Source: Rhynchosporium graminicola (taxonomy: Eukaryota; Ascomycota; Leotiomycetes; Helotiales; Ploettnerulaceae). Taken from it: a stretch of DNA of 64,000 nt. The stretch's first letter is position 1; each line of letters starts with the position of its first letter. Shown piece by piece: positions 44,011-55,496 of the stretch. Made by a program: the position numbers and the translations under genes. The notes below the pieces were generated by a model that ran no database searches, was not told where the DNA came from, and was given only the letters and a program-made list of their open reading frames with translations. Location: NCBI GenBank assembly GCA_900074885.1, contig FJUW01000051.1, forward strand, positions 273,513 to 337,512, read 5' to 3'.

Positions 44011-46491
44011 ATGGTGCTGCTAGAATATTTGCAGAGGCCCAGTCCACTCTGCTACAACAACGGCTCGCCTCAGAAACAGCTTCCCTCCTCCGCGCCCGTA
44101 AGAGGCTTCCTCTGCAATGCAGATCCCGGGTCTGCGAGGCGCAAATCGCTTCCAGGCGCGCAATGGGGCATCTTGGGGCCCGCGGCGAGGATATTGAAGG
44201 GTAGTGCGGATCTGGTCAACCACACCGTTCTCGGTCTGCGAGATGGCTTGACGGAGGAAGAGAGATTGGCAAGGGCGAAGAGAGAGGAGAGGGCGCAGAT
44301 TCTGGGGTTGCGGATGAAGAATGCGGAGACTATGGAGCAGTGGAAAGTGGCCGCCAAGGAGTTGGATGTGCTTGACGACAACGAGGCCTGGAAAGCGGAC
44401 TCTACGTCAGCAGATTTCGACGCTGAACTGATCGAGGCGAGATTGAAGCAGTTGGACGAGGCAAGGATCAATTGCGATGTTAAGGCTATGCTACATCTTG
44501 TGCGGACAGCACTGGCGAGGGATCTGGGAGGGATGGGCAATATTAAACTTTATAAGCATTCGCACATCGGTACGAAGGATTTGATTGAGCGGTACATCGA
44601 CTCTACGCTTGATACGATACGGTCACTGGTTGAGAAGAGCAAGATCGCTCTTCCGGACGGCCTGGAGACTAAGGATATCCTGGAAGAAGTGGTTCATGCT
44701 CGGCAGGCGTTTGGGAGGAGTGCCCTTTTGCTCAGTGGAGGTGCTACATTCGGCATGAACCATGTCGGGGTTCTGAAAGCCCTGTTTGAGGCCAAACTTT
44801 TGCCACGCATCATCTCAGGGGCATCTGCCGGGAGTATCGTTTGCGCCGTCCTTTGTACCAGGATAGACGAGGAGATTCCGGAAGTGTTGAAAGCCTTTCC
44901 GCATGGAGATTTGGCTGTTTTCGAGGAGGATGGAAATGAAGATGGTATTCTAGAGAGAGTGAGGAGGCTATTGACTCAGGGAGCTTGGATCGATATCAAG
45001 CACTTGATGAGAGTTATGCAGGAGCTTCTGGGCGATTTGACCTTCCAGGAAGCATACAACCGTACGCGAAGGATACTCAATATCTGTGTTTCGTCGGCTT
45101 CTGTCTATGAACTCCCTAGACTGCTCAACTATGTCACCTCACCCAACGTCATGATTTGGTCGGCGGTTGCAGCATCTTGCTCAGTACCTGTTCTCTTCTC
45201 AGCGGCTCAATTACTTGTTAAGAACCCCATCACAGGCGAAAACAGTCCTTGGAATCCGACACCACAGAAATGGATTGATGGGAGTGTTGACAATGATCTT
45301 CCAATGACTCGGTTGGCAGAAATGTTCAACGTCAACCACTTCATCGTATCTCAAGTCAATCCGCACGTCGTTCCATTCTTGGTCAAGGACGACATATCCA
45401 TCACCAAGAACGCCAACTCGGAAGACGATGCTGGACCCGGCTGGGTATACACTTTAACGAATCTAGCAAAAGACGAAGCTCTTCATCGAATGCAAGTCCT
45501 TGCCGAGCTCGGCATATTCCCCAACCTAGTTTCCAAAGCCAGATCAGTGCTAAGCCAGAAGTACTCGGGTGATATCACGATCTTGCCGGAGATTGAATAC
45601 AAGGACTTTCCCAGGATGCTTAAGAACCCAACTGCGGAATTCATGGTCCAGGCTTGTCTCTGTGGTGAGCGAGCTACCTGGCCTAAGTTGAGCAGGATAC
45701 GGAATCATTGTGCAATCGAGTTGGAACTGGATGCTGCTGTGCAAAGATTACGAGCTAGAGTAGTGTTCAGCCCAAGTCAGGTCGATCTTAGACGCATGAC
45801 TACTGGGAGTGTTAGGCATTCTGCGAGGCGCATTGGACGGAAGAGAGGAGATAGCGGTAGTGGTGCACAAGCCTTCGGCATGACGAACGACGACGTAGAA
45901 GACGAAGACGCCAAGACCAGGACCAGTATGTCCAGACCTCCATTGCGGACCGCATCTAGTCATTGGAGCGTAACGAGACGATATCTTCCACCTCTAACAA
46001 CACCCATGCCACGAACGGCCCACGGAACACCTCTACCAACACCACCTATTTTCCAACCCATCAACAAAATGCTCGAGCTCCGCATGCCATTTCCCGATAT
46101 CTCATCGGCGGGCGAGACATCACATTCTCCTCCGAGCTCGGATGCAGATATCGATTCGCATACCGATGAGAGTAGTCCTGAGCCTGATGTGACAGATGAC
46201 ACGATGCCTGGGTTCGGACTGTACTTCCGGATCCAGAACCAAAACCAGAATCGTAGCGATAGAGGCGATGCTGCTGATGAGGTCGATTTCTTCTCGGCCA
46301 GTCAGCCGATCACTGCGAATACGGATCACGTGCTTGCTACTTCACCGCTATCGTCGAGAGCAAATCTTATGGTTTCGCCGCTTGGGGTAGCGAAGAAGGG
46401 GCCGGAAAGGAAGGCGGTACCGCAGCCCAGTAGCCCTGAATTGAGATATAAGAGGCTTTTCCATGGACTGCTACCAAAGGACGAGGCATAG
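44011..46491 (+). CDS. Patatin-domain triacylglycerol lipase (Tgl3/4/5-like, lipid droplet)
   Basis: Serine lipase that mobilises stored triacylglycerol. Intronless, 826 aa from ATG 44011. The N-terminal region DLVNHTVLGLRDGLTEEERLARAKREER and LARDLGGMGNIKLYKHSHIGTK are typical of the fungal Tgl/SDP1 group. The patatin domain has the oxyanion loop LLLSGGATFGMNHVGVLKAL (~240), nucleophile elbow GASAGS (S272) and catalytic DGS (D423, WIDGSVDNDLP), so the Ser-Asp dyad is complete. The ~250-residue tail is low-complexity, basic then acidic (Thr/Pro-rich, then SSDADIDSHTDESSPEPD), and probably regulatory. Confidence 0.92.
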   Translation: MVLLEYLQRPSPLCYNNGSPQKQLPSSAPVRGFLCNADPGSARRKSLPGAQWGILGPAARILKGSADLVNHTVLGLRDGLTEEERLARAKREERAQILGLRMKNAETMEQWKVAAKELDVLDDNEAWKADSTSADFDAELIEARLKQLDEARINCDVKAMLHLVRTALARDLGGMGNIKLYKHSHIGTKDLIERYIDSTLDTIRSLVEKSKIALPDGLETKDILEEVVHARQAFGRSALLLSGGATFGMNHVGVLKALFEAKLLPRIISGASAGSIVCAVLCTRIDEEIPEVLKAFPHGDLAVFEEDGNEDGILERVRRLLTQGAWIDIKHLMRVMQELLGDLTFQEAYNRTRRILNICVSSASVYELPRLLNYVTSPNVMIWSAVAASCSVPVLFSAAQLLVKNPITGENSPWNPTPQKWIDGSVDNDLPMTRLAEMFNVNHFIVSQVNPHVVPFLVKDDISITKNANSEDDAGPGWVYTLTNLAKDEALHRMQVLAELGIFPNLVSKARSVLSQKYSGDITILPEIEYKDFPRMLKNPTAEFMVQACLCGERATWPKLSRIRNHCAIELELDAAVQRLRARVVFSPSQVDLRRMTTGSVRHSARRIGRKRGDSGSGAQAFGMTNDDVEDEDAKTRTSMSRPPLRTASSHWSVTRRYLPPLTTPMPRTAHGTPLPTPPIFQPINKMLELRMPFPDISSAGETSHSPPSSDADIDSHTDESSPEPDVTDDTMPGFGLYFRIQNQNQNRSDRGDAADEVDFFSASQPITANTDHVLATSPLSSRANLMVSPLGVAKKGPERKAVPQPSSPELRYKRLFHGLLPKDEA

Positions 46492-48392
46492 ATGCCACGA
46501 CGAGGATGATTGATCACCGGAGGTTCGAGATCGAAAGTACGCATGCATTCATTTACGCATACGCATATTCATATACTCTCACGTTTTCCTTTGTCACATA
46601 TAATTCTTGTAATTAGCGCAAGCATAGGGAGGGCGCGGGTGCAGAGAGAGCATTAGCGAGGGAGCGGGAGTAGTTGGCAGTCCTAGGGTTGTGAATAGAG
46701 AAGTCATAGCCATTCAGGGAATATTGGCGTTCGGGCATTTGGGATTCGAAGGGACTGGGTTTGAAACATGGAGCATAGGTCACAGACAGCATGAGCATGA
46801 GAAGGCTTATGGTCACATCTTTTTGATTCTGCTTTTGATTTGGAGAGCTCGCAGAGCATGAGATATGACGGGCGTTTTTCGATCGCAGGCAAGAGTGCAT
46901 AGCGGAGTTGAGATACTACATCTACATTTCTTCCCATCAGCTTTCCAGAGTCCGATTTGCCGTCCGAATTGGCTGGTGAAATAGATACTTCTTCTTATGA
47001 CGTGGCTCGAGATGACTGAAAATCTGCTGCGAGAAGTCTGTAGCGGTAAAGGACGGTAGGGTTTGATGACGTTCTTCCTTTTATTATCTCGGTGCTTTAT
47101 TCGAGATCTCGAGGCCCGAAGGTAAGATAATCCGTGAGTGGAAAAGGCCGAGGATTCGATAGCCACCTCGGTGAGCAATCACAAAAACGATTGAGTAATT
47201 TCCATTCAAGGTCGGCCTTTTTACCTACCTACCTACCTACCTTACCTAGCGAAACTCCGCCTCTGAGTTCAGGTCTGGAATGTAGATAAACAATTGGTCG
47301 GTGGAGGGAGGCACTACGGTACCCCAAGAAAGAGGCGTGAAAGGGAGAAACGGTTATCTTTGCCCTGTTCGGCTTGGTCTATATTGGTCGAGATATCTTG
47401 CGCTACTTACTGCCCTCGCCCCATCCATGTTGAACAGACCCCTGGGCCTGTTTATGGATGAGGACGGGTGGGATGAGGGAGGGTATCAGGAAGTGCGTCG
47501 ATGGATACTTTCTTTTCATCAGAGGGAAGTTGGGGAGTGTAGCAAGTAGACTTTGAGGTCGCTCTCGATTGATTGGGGGCCGCCCGCAGGGTGAAGATAA
47601 AACAACAGAGCAAACTCGAACTGGGATCCTAGAATTCTTTTGACGCGTTTGGGTTGTCTGGATTGCTAGAAACGAATCATTTTCTTCTCCCCGAGACGCC
47701 CCGAGGCGCACCTGACATAGCCCTCCCTGCTCGTGCCTTGGGTTATGGTACTGTAGGTAGAAGTTGGTAGACAGCGTTATTTACTACTGGCATTGATGTT
47801 TTCGAGAAACAAAGGCATCTCTCTACACTAGAGTGATTGGAAATGACTTGCTCGGTTTAGCGAACAGGAATGTCAATGAGTGTTGTATAACTTCGTCAAA
47901 CTGGCTACCAGTGTTCGAGTATCCCGGCCGCTCAGCTTGTCCACAAGTATACCGTAGATTTGTCTACTTCCACAAATCTCCGTAAACCTAGGCTATCGTT
48001 GATGTGTATACCCTCCAGCAATCGTTCTCTTGATGAAGCTGTGATTAGTAAAGATGGAGCGATGAACAACGAACGCATCGTAGTCTTCCGAAAGATCATC
48101 CATTGTAAAAATTGGAATCTGGTCCTCGGAGATTATGAATGCTTCATTCAGACAACAATAACGCAATTTTCTCGCACAGGTGGATGTGGATGTGAAGAGT
48201 ACTTGAACACTCTGCGGTATATGATTCATGGCTGAGCAAGACTTTTGGGAGGGCGGTATCTGTCTGTAGCTCACTAGAGCAGGGCGCTGAAAGCCTCGTC
48301 AAGATGATGCGTTGTTCGCTGTCAGCCTAACGTTTACTGATGTCCAGCTGCACGACCAAAACATCTCCATATATATATGAGCCTACCAACCA
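46492..48392. other. Intergenic region downstream of the TAG lipase
   Basis: 1.9 kb without a convincing gene. It holds a tetranucleotide repeat (47223-47242). Open frames of up to ~120 codons on the minus strand (46613-47178) have no family features. Confidence 0.4.
47223..47242. repeat. Microsatellite (ACCT)x5
   Basis: Five uninterrupted copies of ACCT. Confidence 0.9.
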
Positions 48393-49360
48393 TTGCCATC
48401 TGCCATCACGACGATTCGACTCCCCCATTCTCTCAGTCCTCGCCAAACCTCCATCATATCAAGTCCAAAAGCCGATATCAAGAAAGCTGAACAGTTCATC
48501 GAGAATCAGGAAGGTTTTGCGGATTTTTCTGACTTTATAGCAAGCGATGAAAGAACATTATCGGTATATCGTCGGTGTGGTACGACCGGAGCTCGCAATC
48601 TTCTCTATCTCCAAGCCGACCTCCAGTATCTTGAACAACAGCTAGCGACTCTGGACACTGCCGATCATGAGTTTGTCAACGACCCGAGTGAGAACATAGA
48701 AGAGCAGAATTCTGTAGATGACGCAGCGAGAGTGTAGGAAAGCTTCGAATATCAAGCAGATGCAGGTAGCAAAAGACAGGTAGCCAAGATGTGACTTGTT
48801 CGACGCATCGGGGTAGTTATGAAAGACCACGACATGCTTGCCTGCTTTTCGACTTATATATCTGACCCGACTGACTTTCTTATAGAAGAGGGCGTGATTA
48901 GAAGGAGTCAAGTACTGACACTTGGTCGACCTAGTGAGAAAACCGAAAAGGCGTTCATCAGCTGGTTTCGACAGCGAATGCTATTTAATATAGTGAATTT
49001 CATTTGGTGGACTACAAGAACGATCTCATGGGGCTAAAGACTGAGCATGAAGCTGATCGTCTCTCTGTATTTATCGAGAATTACTTCGGATACCTTCTCA
49101 AGGTCCCCAATGAAGACATGCCCAAGTCCTGGGATCCAATGTGTTGACGGCAAAAAGAGTTGCTAGGATAGTTGCTACACTAAGCATGCTGATCTCGGCA
49201 CTTCTTTTGCTAGATGCTATCTAATCCTTGTATTTTTCCCGGCGAGATGAGTGGAGAGACGACTAGGAGTCATTGGCGTCTTCACTGTTATATTCGCGGC
49301 CTCAATTGGGCTGTTAACAAACGCAAAGGGTGAGATATTCGCCGCAATTGCGACATGAGT
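48393..49360 (+). pseudogene. DUF6594 family membrane protein, pseudogene
   Basis: Fragments in order across frames match the fungal DUF6594 layout. Near 48,510-48,640 is GFADFSDFIASDERTLSVYRR, then ARNLLYLQADLQYLEQQLATLD. A Trp position is TAG at about 48,737. Near 48,900 is RSQVLTLGRPSEKTEKAFISWF, then, in another frame, DLMGLKTEHEADRLSVFIENYFGYLL. C-terminal membrane-like segments VATLSMLISALLLLDAI and GVIGVFTVIFAASIGLLTNAKGEIFAAIAT follow in different frames. No ATG opens the frame, and several stops and frameshifts remain whatever introns are allowed. Confidence 0.75.
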
Positions 49361-51044
49361 CTGTTCTTGGCTATTCGTGCATCCTGGAATTCATTTATTA
49401 ATCATTGTAAGACTAGATATGCCGCAGTTCTTGTGGTTTTTGGAGTGCGCTGACCTCACAGCACCGGAATAGAATACAATAGCATCCTCACATCTTGCAA
49501 TCATATCAGCAAAGTTCCGTTGTTTCAGTCATCTGCAATATCGACTGTGACGGAAATACGTAGCTATAGTTCGTATTCAAACAAATGACCAGACTGGTGC
49601 TAATAATGGAAAATATAGACCTATCTTATTGATAAAGCTCATCTGGTGGAGAGCGACCTGTGCTAATCTACCTAAAAATCAAGCTTTTTGCTTCTACTGT
49701 AGTATAGCAGCCAGTCCGCAAGAGACTGTCCAGTACGTTGTACATGTATGCCTGGACAGCGATAGCGGGTCTCAGCGTAGTAATATCTTCGGATTCTTCA
49801 CACTTGCATCGACGAATTTCCCAAGAACAAAATAGATGCAAGGAAAGAGATCAACGTGGACGGTTTGGCGCGTGAACATTGTGTCATCATAGCCAGGAAT
49901 ACGAGCATGATTAAATCTACGTCTTATGTTCAAGCACGAAACTGATGAGCAAAGACGAAGATAAGTGCGCTGAGATTATCGGATGGTCATGGGCGCGCAC
50001 TCCTGTAGCGTTTTTGGTGCATTGAGGTTCCGGTAGTGTTTGCCTCGGGTCCCAGCATTAGATAACTAAGCCCTTCATGCACAACCCTGTGATCTAGTGG
50101 TCATCATGATCTCAAAATATCCAAAATGGCGCGAGAGGGCTGAAATGAACTTCTCTCGTAGGCCCACACTCGGCATGGTAAGGTTCGTACTGGGCTGGAA
50201 GCTGGCCAGCGGATATGTGCGTGGATTTGTGCTCGCGAATGATTCTAAGACATTCTCCAAACTCCGTTCTCATTTTCGAAGAACAATCTGAGCTTCGACT
50301 CTGAATGGCTGGAAGACTAACCCGGGGTTGAGTGCTTCCTGCTGGAGAGAAAGGCTTTTGTGTGTTTGGTCCCGCTTCTTCCGATCACGTCATAATATCT
50401 TGAGGTGTAGGTTCGGAGTGGCAGGATGGATAGCGTATCAAGTACTCAAGAGAGTTAGAATCCGAGGAAAATCGTTTCCGTGTCTATCTGCACAGTTGTG
50501 GCATGATCTGATGTCGACCTCCCCAGCTGCCAAGGGAGTTCTCGCTTGTTAGGGTTTCAATGTAAACAGAATAAAAGTGGGCCAATGAGCATTTATGGAA
50601 CGCAGATCGGAGGAAGAAGGGGAAAAGGTGTTTCTCGCCATCGACAGTTGGCGTTGTATTCAAATTGTATCGTGCCAAGTCCACTGGGAGAGAGGCTATG
50701 CCTGATAGATTGCGTTCGGGCATAAGGCAGGAGGCAGTGGTTGGGGCTTCCATATCTGACCAAACTATATAGAAAATATATATTTCAATAGCTAAAAGCC
50801 GGAGGCTAGCAGAGCATCCTTGCTGCGACCAATTATATCGTTACGTCGTCCGGGCGTTCATAACTGGCAGGTGCAAATTTAATACTCTTGTCTTGAATGT
50901 GATTTGGCACTGGCTACAATGACTGGCTTTCATTCAATAGATACCATCATCAATTCCATCCATCAACTTCAACTGTATAATTAACTACATCTTGTGACCG
51001 GCTATTCATGAACTGCTGTCTTTTCATATTAATTCCCGAGCAAA
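49361..51044. other. Intergenic region between the DUF6594 pseudogene and the 2EXR gene
   Basis: 1.7 kb with no gene recognised; open frames are below 90 codons and have no family features. The right end (about 50,900-51,044) is the likely promoter/leader of the next gene. Confidence 0.4.
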
Positions 51045-51803
51045 ATGGCGCATGCAAGCTTTGTCTTCTTCCCAAAGCTTCCATACGAGCTCCAACTCTA
51101 CGTATGGGAAATGATCGATATCCTAGGCACAGTCATTCGAATTAGACTACCCCAAGAAGCGAGATCTGAAAGTTTCGACTACGAGACGCAACGATTCTTC
51201 AGTATCAAGCGCAAACTTCCTGCCATCTTCCACGCTTGCCACTCCTCTCGAAAAGTAGCTCTACGATCCCACCCTCTACGATTTGGAAATGGATGGCCAT
51301 TCGGAGCGCAAGAAGCATTTCCATACAACGCCAAGAAAGATCTTTTGCTCTTCAATTCGATGAATAGCATCTGCAAATTTGCGTTGAGTTGGATGGTCGA
51401 TTTTCAATATGTGCAACAATTGGCATTCGAGCCAGGGAGCGACGACGATTACAACACGATACTCAAGACGCTTATATCAACGTTTGGGCTTGGAGATCAG
51501 CTTCGGAAGATACAAATCCTCCCATCCGACGATATCACGACATTTCTGGCAGCACTGGCGGAGAAGGACGGGAGTGTGGACTTTCAACGCATCGACCTTA
51601 CCCTTCAGCACCTCTACATTTTGCGCATCGTTATTTTGAGACTCAAGGGCAAAATCTCCGAGGAAAGAGAGTGTGACTTATTGAGGCGAGACTTCTGTGT
51701 TATGAGTCCTGCTGAGTTCGCAGCGCAGTTGGACTGTGAAGGGGCGCTTAAGGCAGAGCACGACTTTCAATATGGGTGTAGGAATCTTTGCAGAGAGTCT
51801 TGA
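51045..51803 (+). CDS. 2EXR domain protein
   Basis: An intronless 252-aa protein from ATG 51045. It opens with FVFFPKLPYELQLYVWEMI, the 2EXR motif (F-x-x-F-x-x-L-P-x-E-L-R-x-x-I-W) with Gln at the usual Arg. The family's second half is present: LPAIFHACHSSRKVAL, a RYxxxF-like region, FPYNAKKDLLLFNS and VQQLAFEP. 2EXR proteins are a large fungal family of unknown biochemical function, often in accessory regions and F-box-like in length and helix content. The gene appears intact. Confidence 0.82.
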   Translation: MAHASFVFFPKLPYELQLYVWEMIDILGTVIRIRLPQEARSESFDYETQRFFSIKRKLPAIFHACHSSRKVALRSHPLRFGNGWPFGAQEAFPYNAKKDLLLFNSMNSICKFALSWMVDFQYVQQLAFEPGSDDDYNTILKTLISTFGLGDQLRKIQILPSDDITTFLAALAEKDGSVDFQRIDLTLQHLYILRIVILRLKGKISEERECDLLRRDFCVMSPAEFAAQLDCEGALKAEHDFQYGCRNLCRES

Positions 51804-52978
51804 GTATGCAATGCAGGAAATCTGATGAAAGAAGCTCCTTTGCATGGTGTTCTGCCGCTTTGTTGGGGATGCTAAGGGTAGACATGGAACGAAGTATGGG
51901 GATAAAAACAAGTTGGACAAACGTCGAGAGATACAATTAACGTAAACTTCCACAATCTGCTGTTTGCTCTCATGTGACTGGACATATGAAATGCTCGCTA
52001 CGCGCAGTCTCTCAAGTTCGACAGGCGCAAATGAGCGAATTTTGAGAATTTCCCAAGGTAATGTATAGCTCTCTTATCGCCTATTGCAGCCGCTTTTTTG
52101 AAATTCCTCAAGTACAAGGCAGATTTAGTATATGTGGATGAAAGAATCTCTCCAGCAGTACAACTTCTATGTGATCAGCGACACAGATCAAGAGCGAAGC
52201 ACGAAGTATAGATCCACACTGCTGAGGACTCATCGACACAACTATAGTATATTTCAGAATCACATTGGAAACGACAATGGGAATGCTGTCCTTCAGCCAT
52301 GCCATTTCTTTGCTACAAAACACTTCGAATTCAGAGTCATTCTCGCTTAAGCCGTTTTGGGGCTGAAGAAAATGCACTTTATCAACGCTAATCAATGAGC
52401 ACTTGTTACTCGGATCCTCGACTAGAATTGACATATTCAAAATTGAAGCTTTTAACAAAGGTTTATTGTTACGTTGTTGTTATCTTATCAGCTCCGTAGT
52501 CCGTTTGAAGGTCAGTCATCAACGCGCTACCGGCTTCCTGAAGCTCTGGCCCACCGGCATTGGGACAGCATCTTCCTGTACCCAGAGAGGCTTGATTTAA
52601 GAGATTGAAAGACCCGAAAGTGGTCACCGAAGTCTTCGGGCTATGCTGGGCTAAGGCTGTTAGGTGCTATTGGCTGTTCCTATCCGAGGGAATACTCATT
52701 GGCTAAGCGCTGCACGCCATAGTGCGGGCATCCTGGAGGCATCAGGTTTAGAAACTTCAGGCTGTCGATACCTCGTGAGTAGCCTTTCACTATAAATCAT
52801 GGGCTCGCCACTTTTCTATCAGCCTCTTTCAAAAGGGTTCTCGGATTCCGCCTCAAGAACACATTACGCATATTCAACATCGTGAACGCCCGAGTACAGA
52901 GAAAGCCGGGCAACATTCGCTCGTAGTGGCTGCATCTGCTCCGCCGGATTCCGTCTCGATACGTCGGGAAAGCACCAT
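51804..52978. other. Intergenic region
   Basis: 1.2 kb with no gene recognised. Short open frames on both strands at 52,108-52,458 are overlapping and unremarkable. Confidence 0.4.
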
Positions 52979-53543
52979 GGAGTCGATCAAGAGTATGGCC
53001 ACAAGAAGACGAACCGTGACGATTGGGAAATCTCGAGCCTTAGAAGACGAAACCGAGGAAGCAGAAGTCAGACAGGAGTCGTTTCCGATATATAAGCTCA
53101 GCTGGGCCAAGAAGCTCAAGCCTTTCTTGGTGCAAAGATTTCCACAGCTCAAAGATAAATATCAAGGGAGTGACGTGAGTAGTGCTGATTCGTGGCAAGC
53201 TTGTGAAGCGGAACAGGAACGTGGCTGACGTTGGATAAAAGGTGATGGAGGATTGATACTGATTCATTGTAAAATACCCGAGTCTCTGACACCTGTGAGT
53301 CGTTCTTTGGAGCATGCAACGTGAATGTCGATCATGCTAACTGGCTCAACCAGAGACGTGATCGATTACGAACAAGCAAGTGGTGACATATACAAGATGC
53401 TTCTGGGAAGCCTCTTAGAAAATTACGATGGGCGAGACAATCTGTGTGAGCTTGTTGAAAGCCTAGAAGAAGCGCAAGATAGCATAGGCTTCGGTGCTCC
53501 ACAGGTCACATCATCGAGCCGGTCGATACATGGGAATCAGTGA
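52979..53543 (+). pseudogene. Conserved-looking hypothetical gene with introns and a one-base frameshift
   Basis: From ATG 52979 (MESIKSMATRRRTVTIG) the frame gives SWAKKLKPFLVQRFPQLKDKYQG. A GT-AG intron (donor just after AAGGGA at about 53167, acceptor at 53241) continues in frame as SDGGLILIHCKIPESLTP. A second intron (about 53291-53353) leads to RRDRLRTSKW and a stop. Moving one base restores DIYKMLLGSLLENYDGRDNLCELVESLEEAQDSIGFGAP, which has clear protein character. So a one-base indel after SKW probably breaks the gene, unless an unseen splice rescues it. The family is not recognised. Confidence 0.45.
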
Positions 53544-54551
53544 ATGTTCCCACCCCCAAGCACAACAGCGAATGAAAGCTCTCACAGATCTTCCAGACAG
53601 TGGTCATCTTCGCAGAGTAAGGATCATGGGTACCCAACGCAGTCTTCGCGATAGCCTAGAGATGGTGGAGGGTAGCAGGATTTGTGCTTATGTATGGAGT
53701 ACCGTGTATTGATGGAGTTTGGATATGTGTTCAGATAATTTGGGATGGCAATACATGCAGAAGATACCACTGGGAGAGAGTTTCGCGTTGCTTGTGAATA
53801 ATACAGATATTGTATAGAACACTTGCTCGCAGCTTGCAGCAGTTCCGACAGCCATCCTATCAACTGTCAAGGCCAATACGTGAAGTACTCTTTTGTCCAC
53901 TGGCTGCAGCATTTGCCACGGACACTTGAGGTGTCGTGCAAAATCAAGTATAAATTGATACAAGGTGCAATGAATAAACGGCACTTGGAAAGATCCATAA
54001 CTTCTGTAGGAAACTCTGGCTTTTCAGGAAGACTCTTCCTTCGCCTTCGGCAGGAGTAGACATGGGCTGCAGAGCTCATAGAACTAGCATAAACTGAAAG
54101 TATTTACAACAGACTATATACCAAGATCGTGTGTATGAAAGACCTCTTGTCCCCAATACACGAAACAAGCCTTGTCTGTTGACGCGTTGAAGGTTCGAGG
54201 ATTTACACAGGGATTCGCGTCAATTTCCTAAAATTCATGCAAAGATTCTTACCCCACAAATGAGGAGAACATGAGCGAAAGAGTCTTCTTCTATCAGAGA
54301 AGTCTCTTCAGCATCTCTCAACTCACTGGAACAGGTTTCAGAAATCCAAAGCCTCATCCACTCATTATATTGTCTGCGAAGTAGAATTGGAGAACCAAAT
54401 AAAGGAATTGATGGGCAAAACGCATCAACAGAATATTGTAACCGAGGCGCAACGCGTGGAATCACAAAAAGTTTCCCCAGATCTTCGACATTACGTCTCT
54501 TGGCCTCGCAGCTTGAAAAAAGCAACTCGCAACGCCATTTCAGCGGTTATA
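53544..54551. other. Intergenic region upstream of the AT-hook gene
   Basis: 1.0 kb; no gene recognised. In-frame sequence upstream of the next start (from 54387) lacks an ATG and is probably 5' UTR. Confidence 0.4.
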
Positions 54552-55496
54552 ATGTCTTCTGAAGTCGCAAAGAAGAGGGGGAGGCCAAAGAAGGTCATCT
54601 CTGATCCCGTCGAGGTGGAAGTGCCAGAGGGTCTAAAAAATGCGACTACCAGGGCCAAATCCACTAGTATCGTAAACAAGACCACCAAAAGCGCTCCAAC
54701 TACGCCTGCGAAGACATCAGCGACGAAGAAGACAGCTTCGAAAACAGCAGTAGCTTCTGCGACCTCGAAATTAGCTCCCAAAGCTACTGTAGCTTCAATC
54801 AAGCCCGTCGCAACGGCCACTGAGAAACCAGCCCCTACGAAATCCACGCCTCCGACTCCTACGACTTCGAAAATATTGGAAGAAGTGAAGGATATGGAAC
54901 GGAAGAAGTTCTCTCCACCACAAGGATTTGCAAATAAGATAGTTGTCACTGGGAAATCTACGATAGCATCGGCACCCGAATCAGCACGAAAGTCAGAAAG
55001 GTTAGGACAAGAGATTGCTCTGAAGAAGCCTGCGGATATATCGAAGCCAGAACCTGTTATAGCAGCAGAATACGATCCAGTACCACAGCAGCAAAAGCCA
55101 GTCCTTCCTCCGGCATCCTCAGCAAATCCACCATATTCACCTGTAAAATCGACCCCTCCTCCGCTTCCATCAGCCAAACCCACAACCAAATCATACGTCC
55201 CTATATCGGAGCTGAACTCTGCCATTGTGTCGAAAATAACGACAAGGGCTGGAGCACGACCAAATACAGCCAGCAGTCAGCAGTTACCAAAGAATTACAA
55301 GGGCGTTGCGAGGAAGGTCACAACGGCGATTGTAGCATTGCCAATTGCTATTGTTACGAGTTATGTATTATACCAAAGATGTAAGTTGAATTATCCGTGG
55401 AAGAAAAATGAGGCTGATATGTCTAGTGGTGATGGGAGAGGAGAAGAAGATGCTCGTTCCCCCGCAGAAGCCGGTAGATTCAGAAATGAAGACTGA
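54552..55496 (+). CDS. AT-hook protein with a single C-terminal membrane segment, hypothetical
   Basis: A 314-aa frame from ATG 54552. Residues ~5-12 are KKRGRPKK, a canonical AT-hook (GRP core). A long Ala/Thr/Lys/Pro-rich disordered region follows (TPAKTSATKKTASKTAVA.., SSANPPYSPVKSTPPPLPS). Near the end is a hydrophobic helix, KVTTAIVALPIAIVTSYVLYQR (~residues 257-278), followed by a basic patch and an acidic tail. The layout (DNA-binding hook, flexible linker, near-terminal anchor) could place it at the inner nuclear membrane; a mitochondrial location is also possible. The ATG was chosen because the upstream open frame has no other ATG. No named family is recognised. Confidence 0.65.
   Translation: MSSEVAKKRGRPKKVISDPVEVEVPEGLKNATTRAKSTSIVNKTTKSAPTTPAKTSATKKTASKTAVASATSKLAPKATVASIKPVATATEKPAPTKSTPPTPTTSKILEEVKDMERKKFSPPQGFANKIVVTGKSTIASAPESARKSERLGQEIALKKPADISKPEPVIAAEYDPVPQQQKPVLPPASSANPPYSPVKSTPPPLPSAKPTTKSYVPISELNSAIVSKITTRAGARPNTASSQQLPKNYKGVARKVTTAIVALPIAIVTSYVLYQRCKLNYPWKKNEADMSSGDGRGEEDARSPAEAGRFRNED

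Noticed and set aside
48262..48300. tRNA-like TAGCTCACTAGAGC segment
   Set aside because: No T-arm consensus or acceptor stem pairs with it.
50085..50120. tRNA-like A box (TGATCTAGTGG)
   Set aside because: No matching B box at proper distance and no cloverleaf can be drawn.
54491..55225. A 244-codon open frame on the minus strand
   Set aside because: It is antisense to the AT-hook gene; its Gly/Val/Ala-rich product mirrors the low-complexity Ala/Thr/Lys codons of the real gene.
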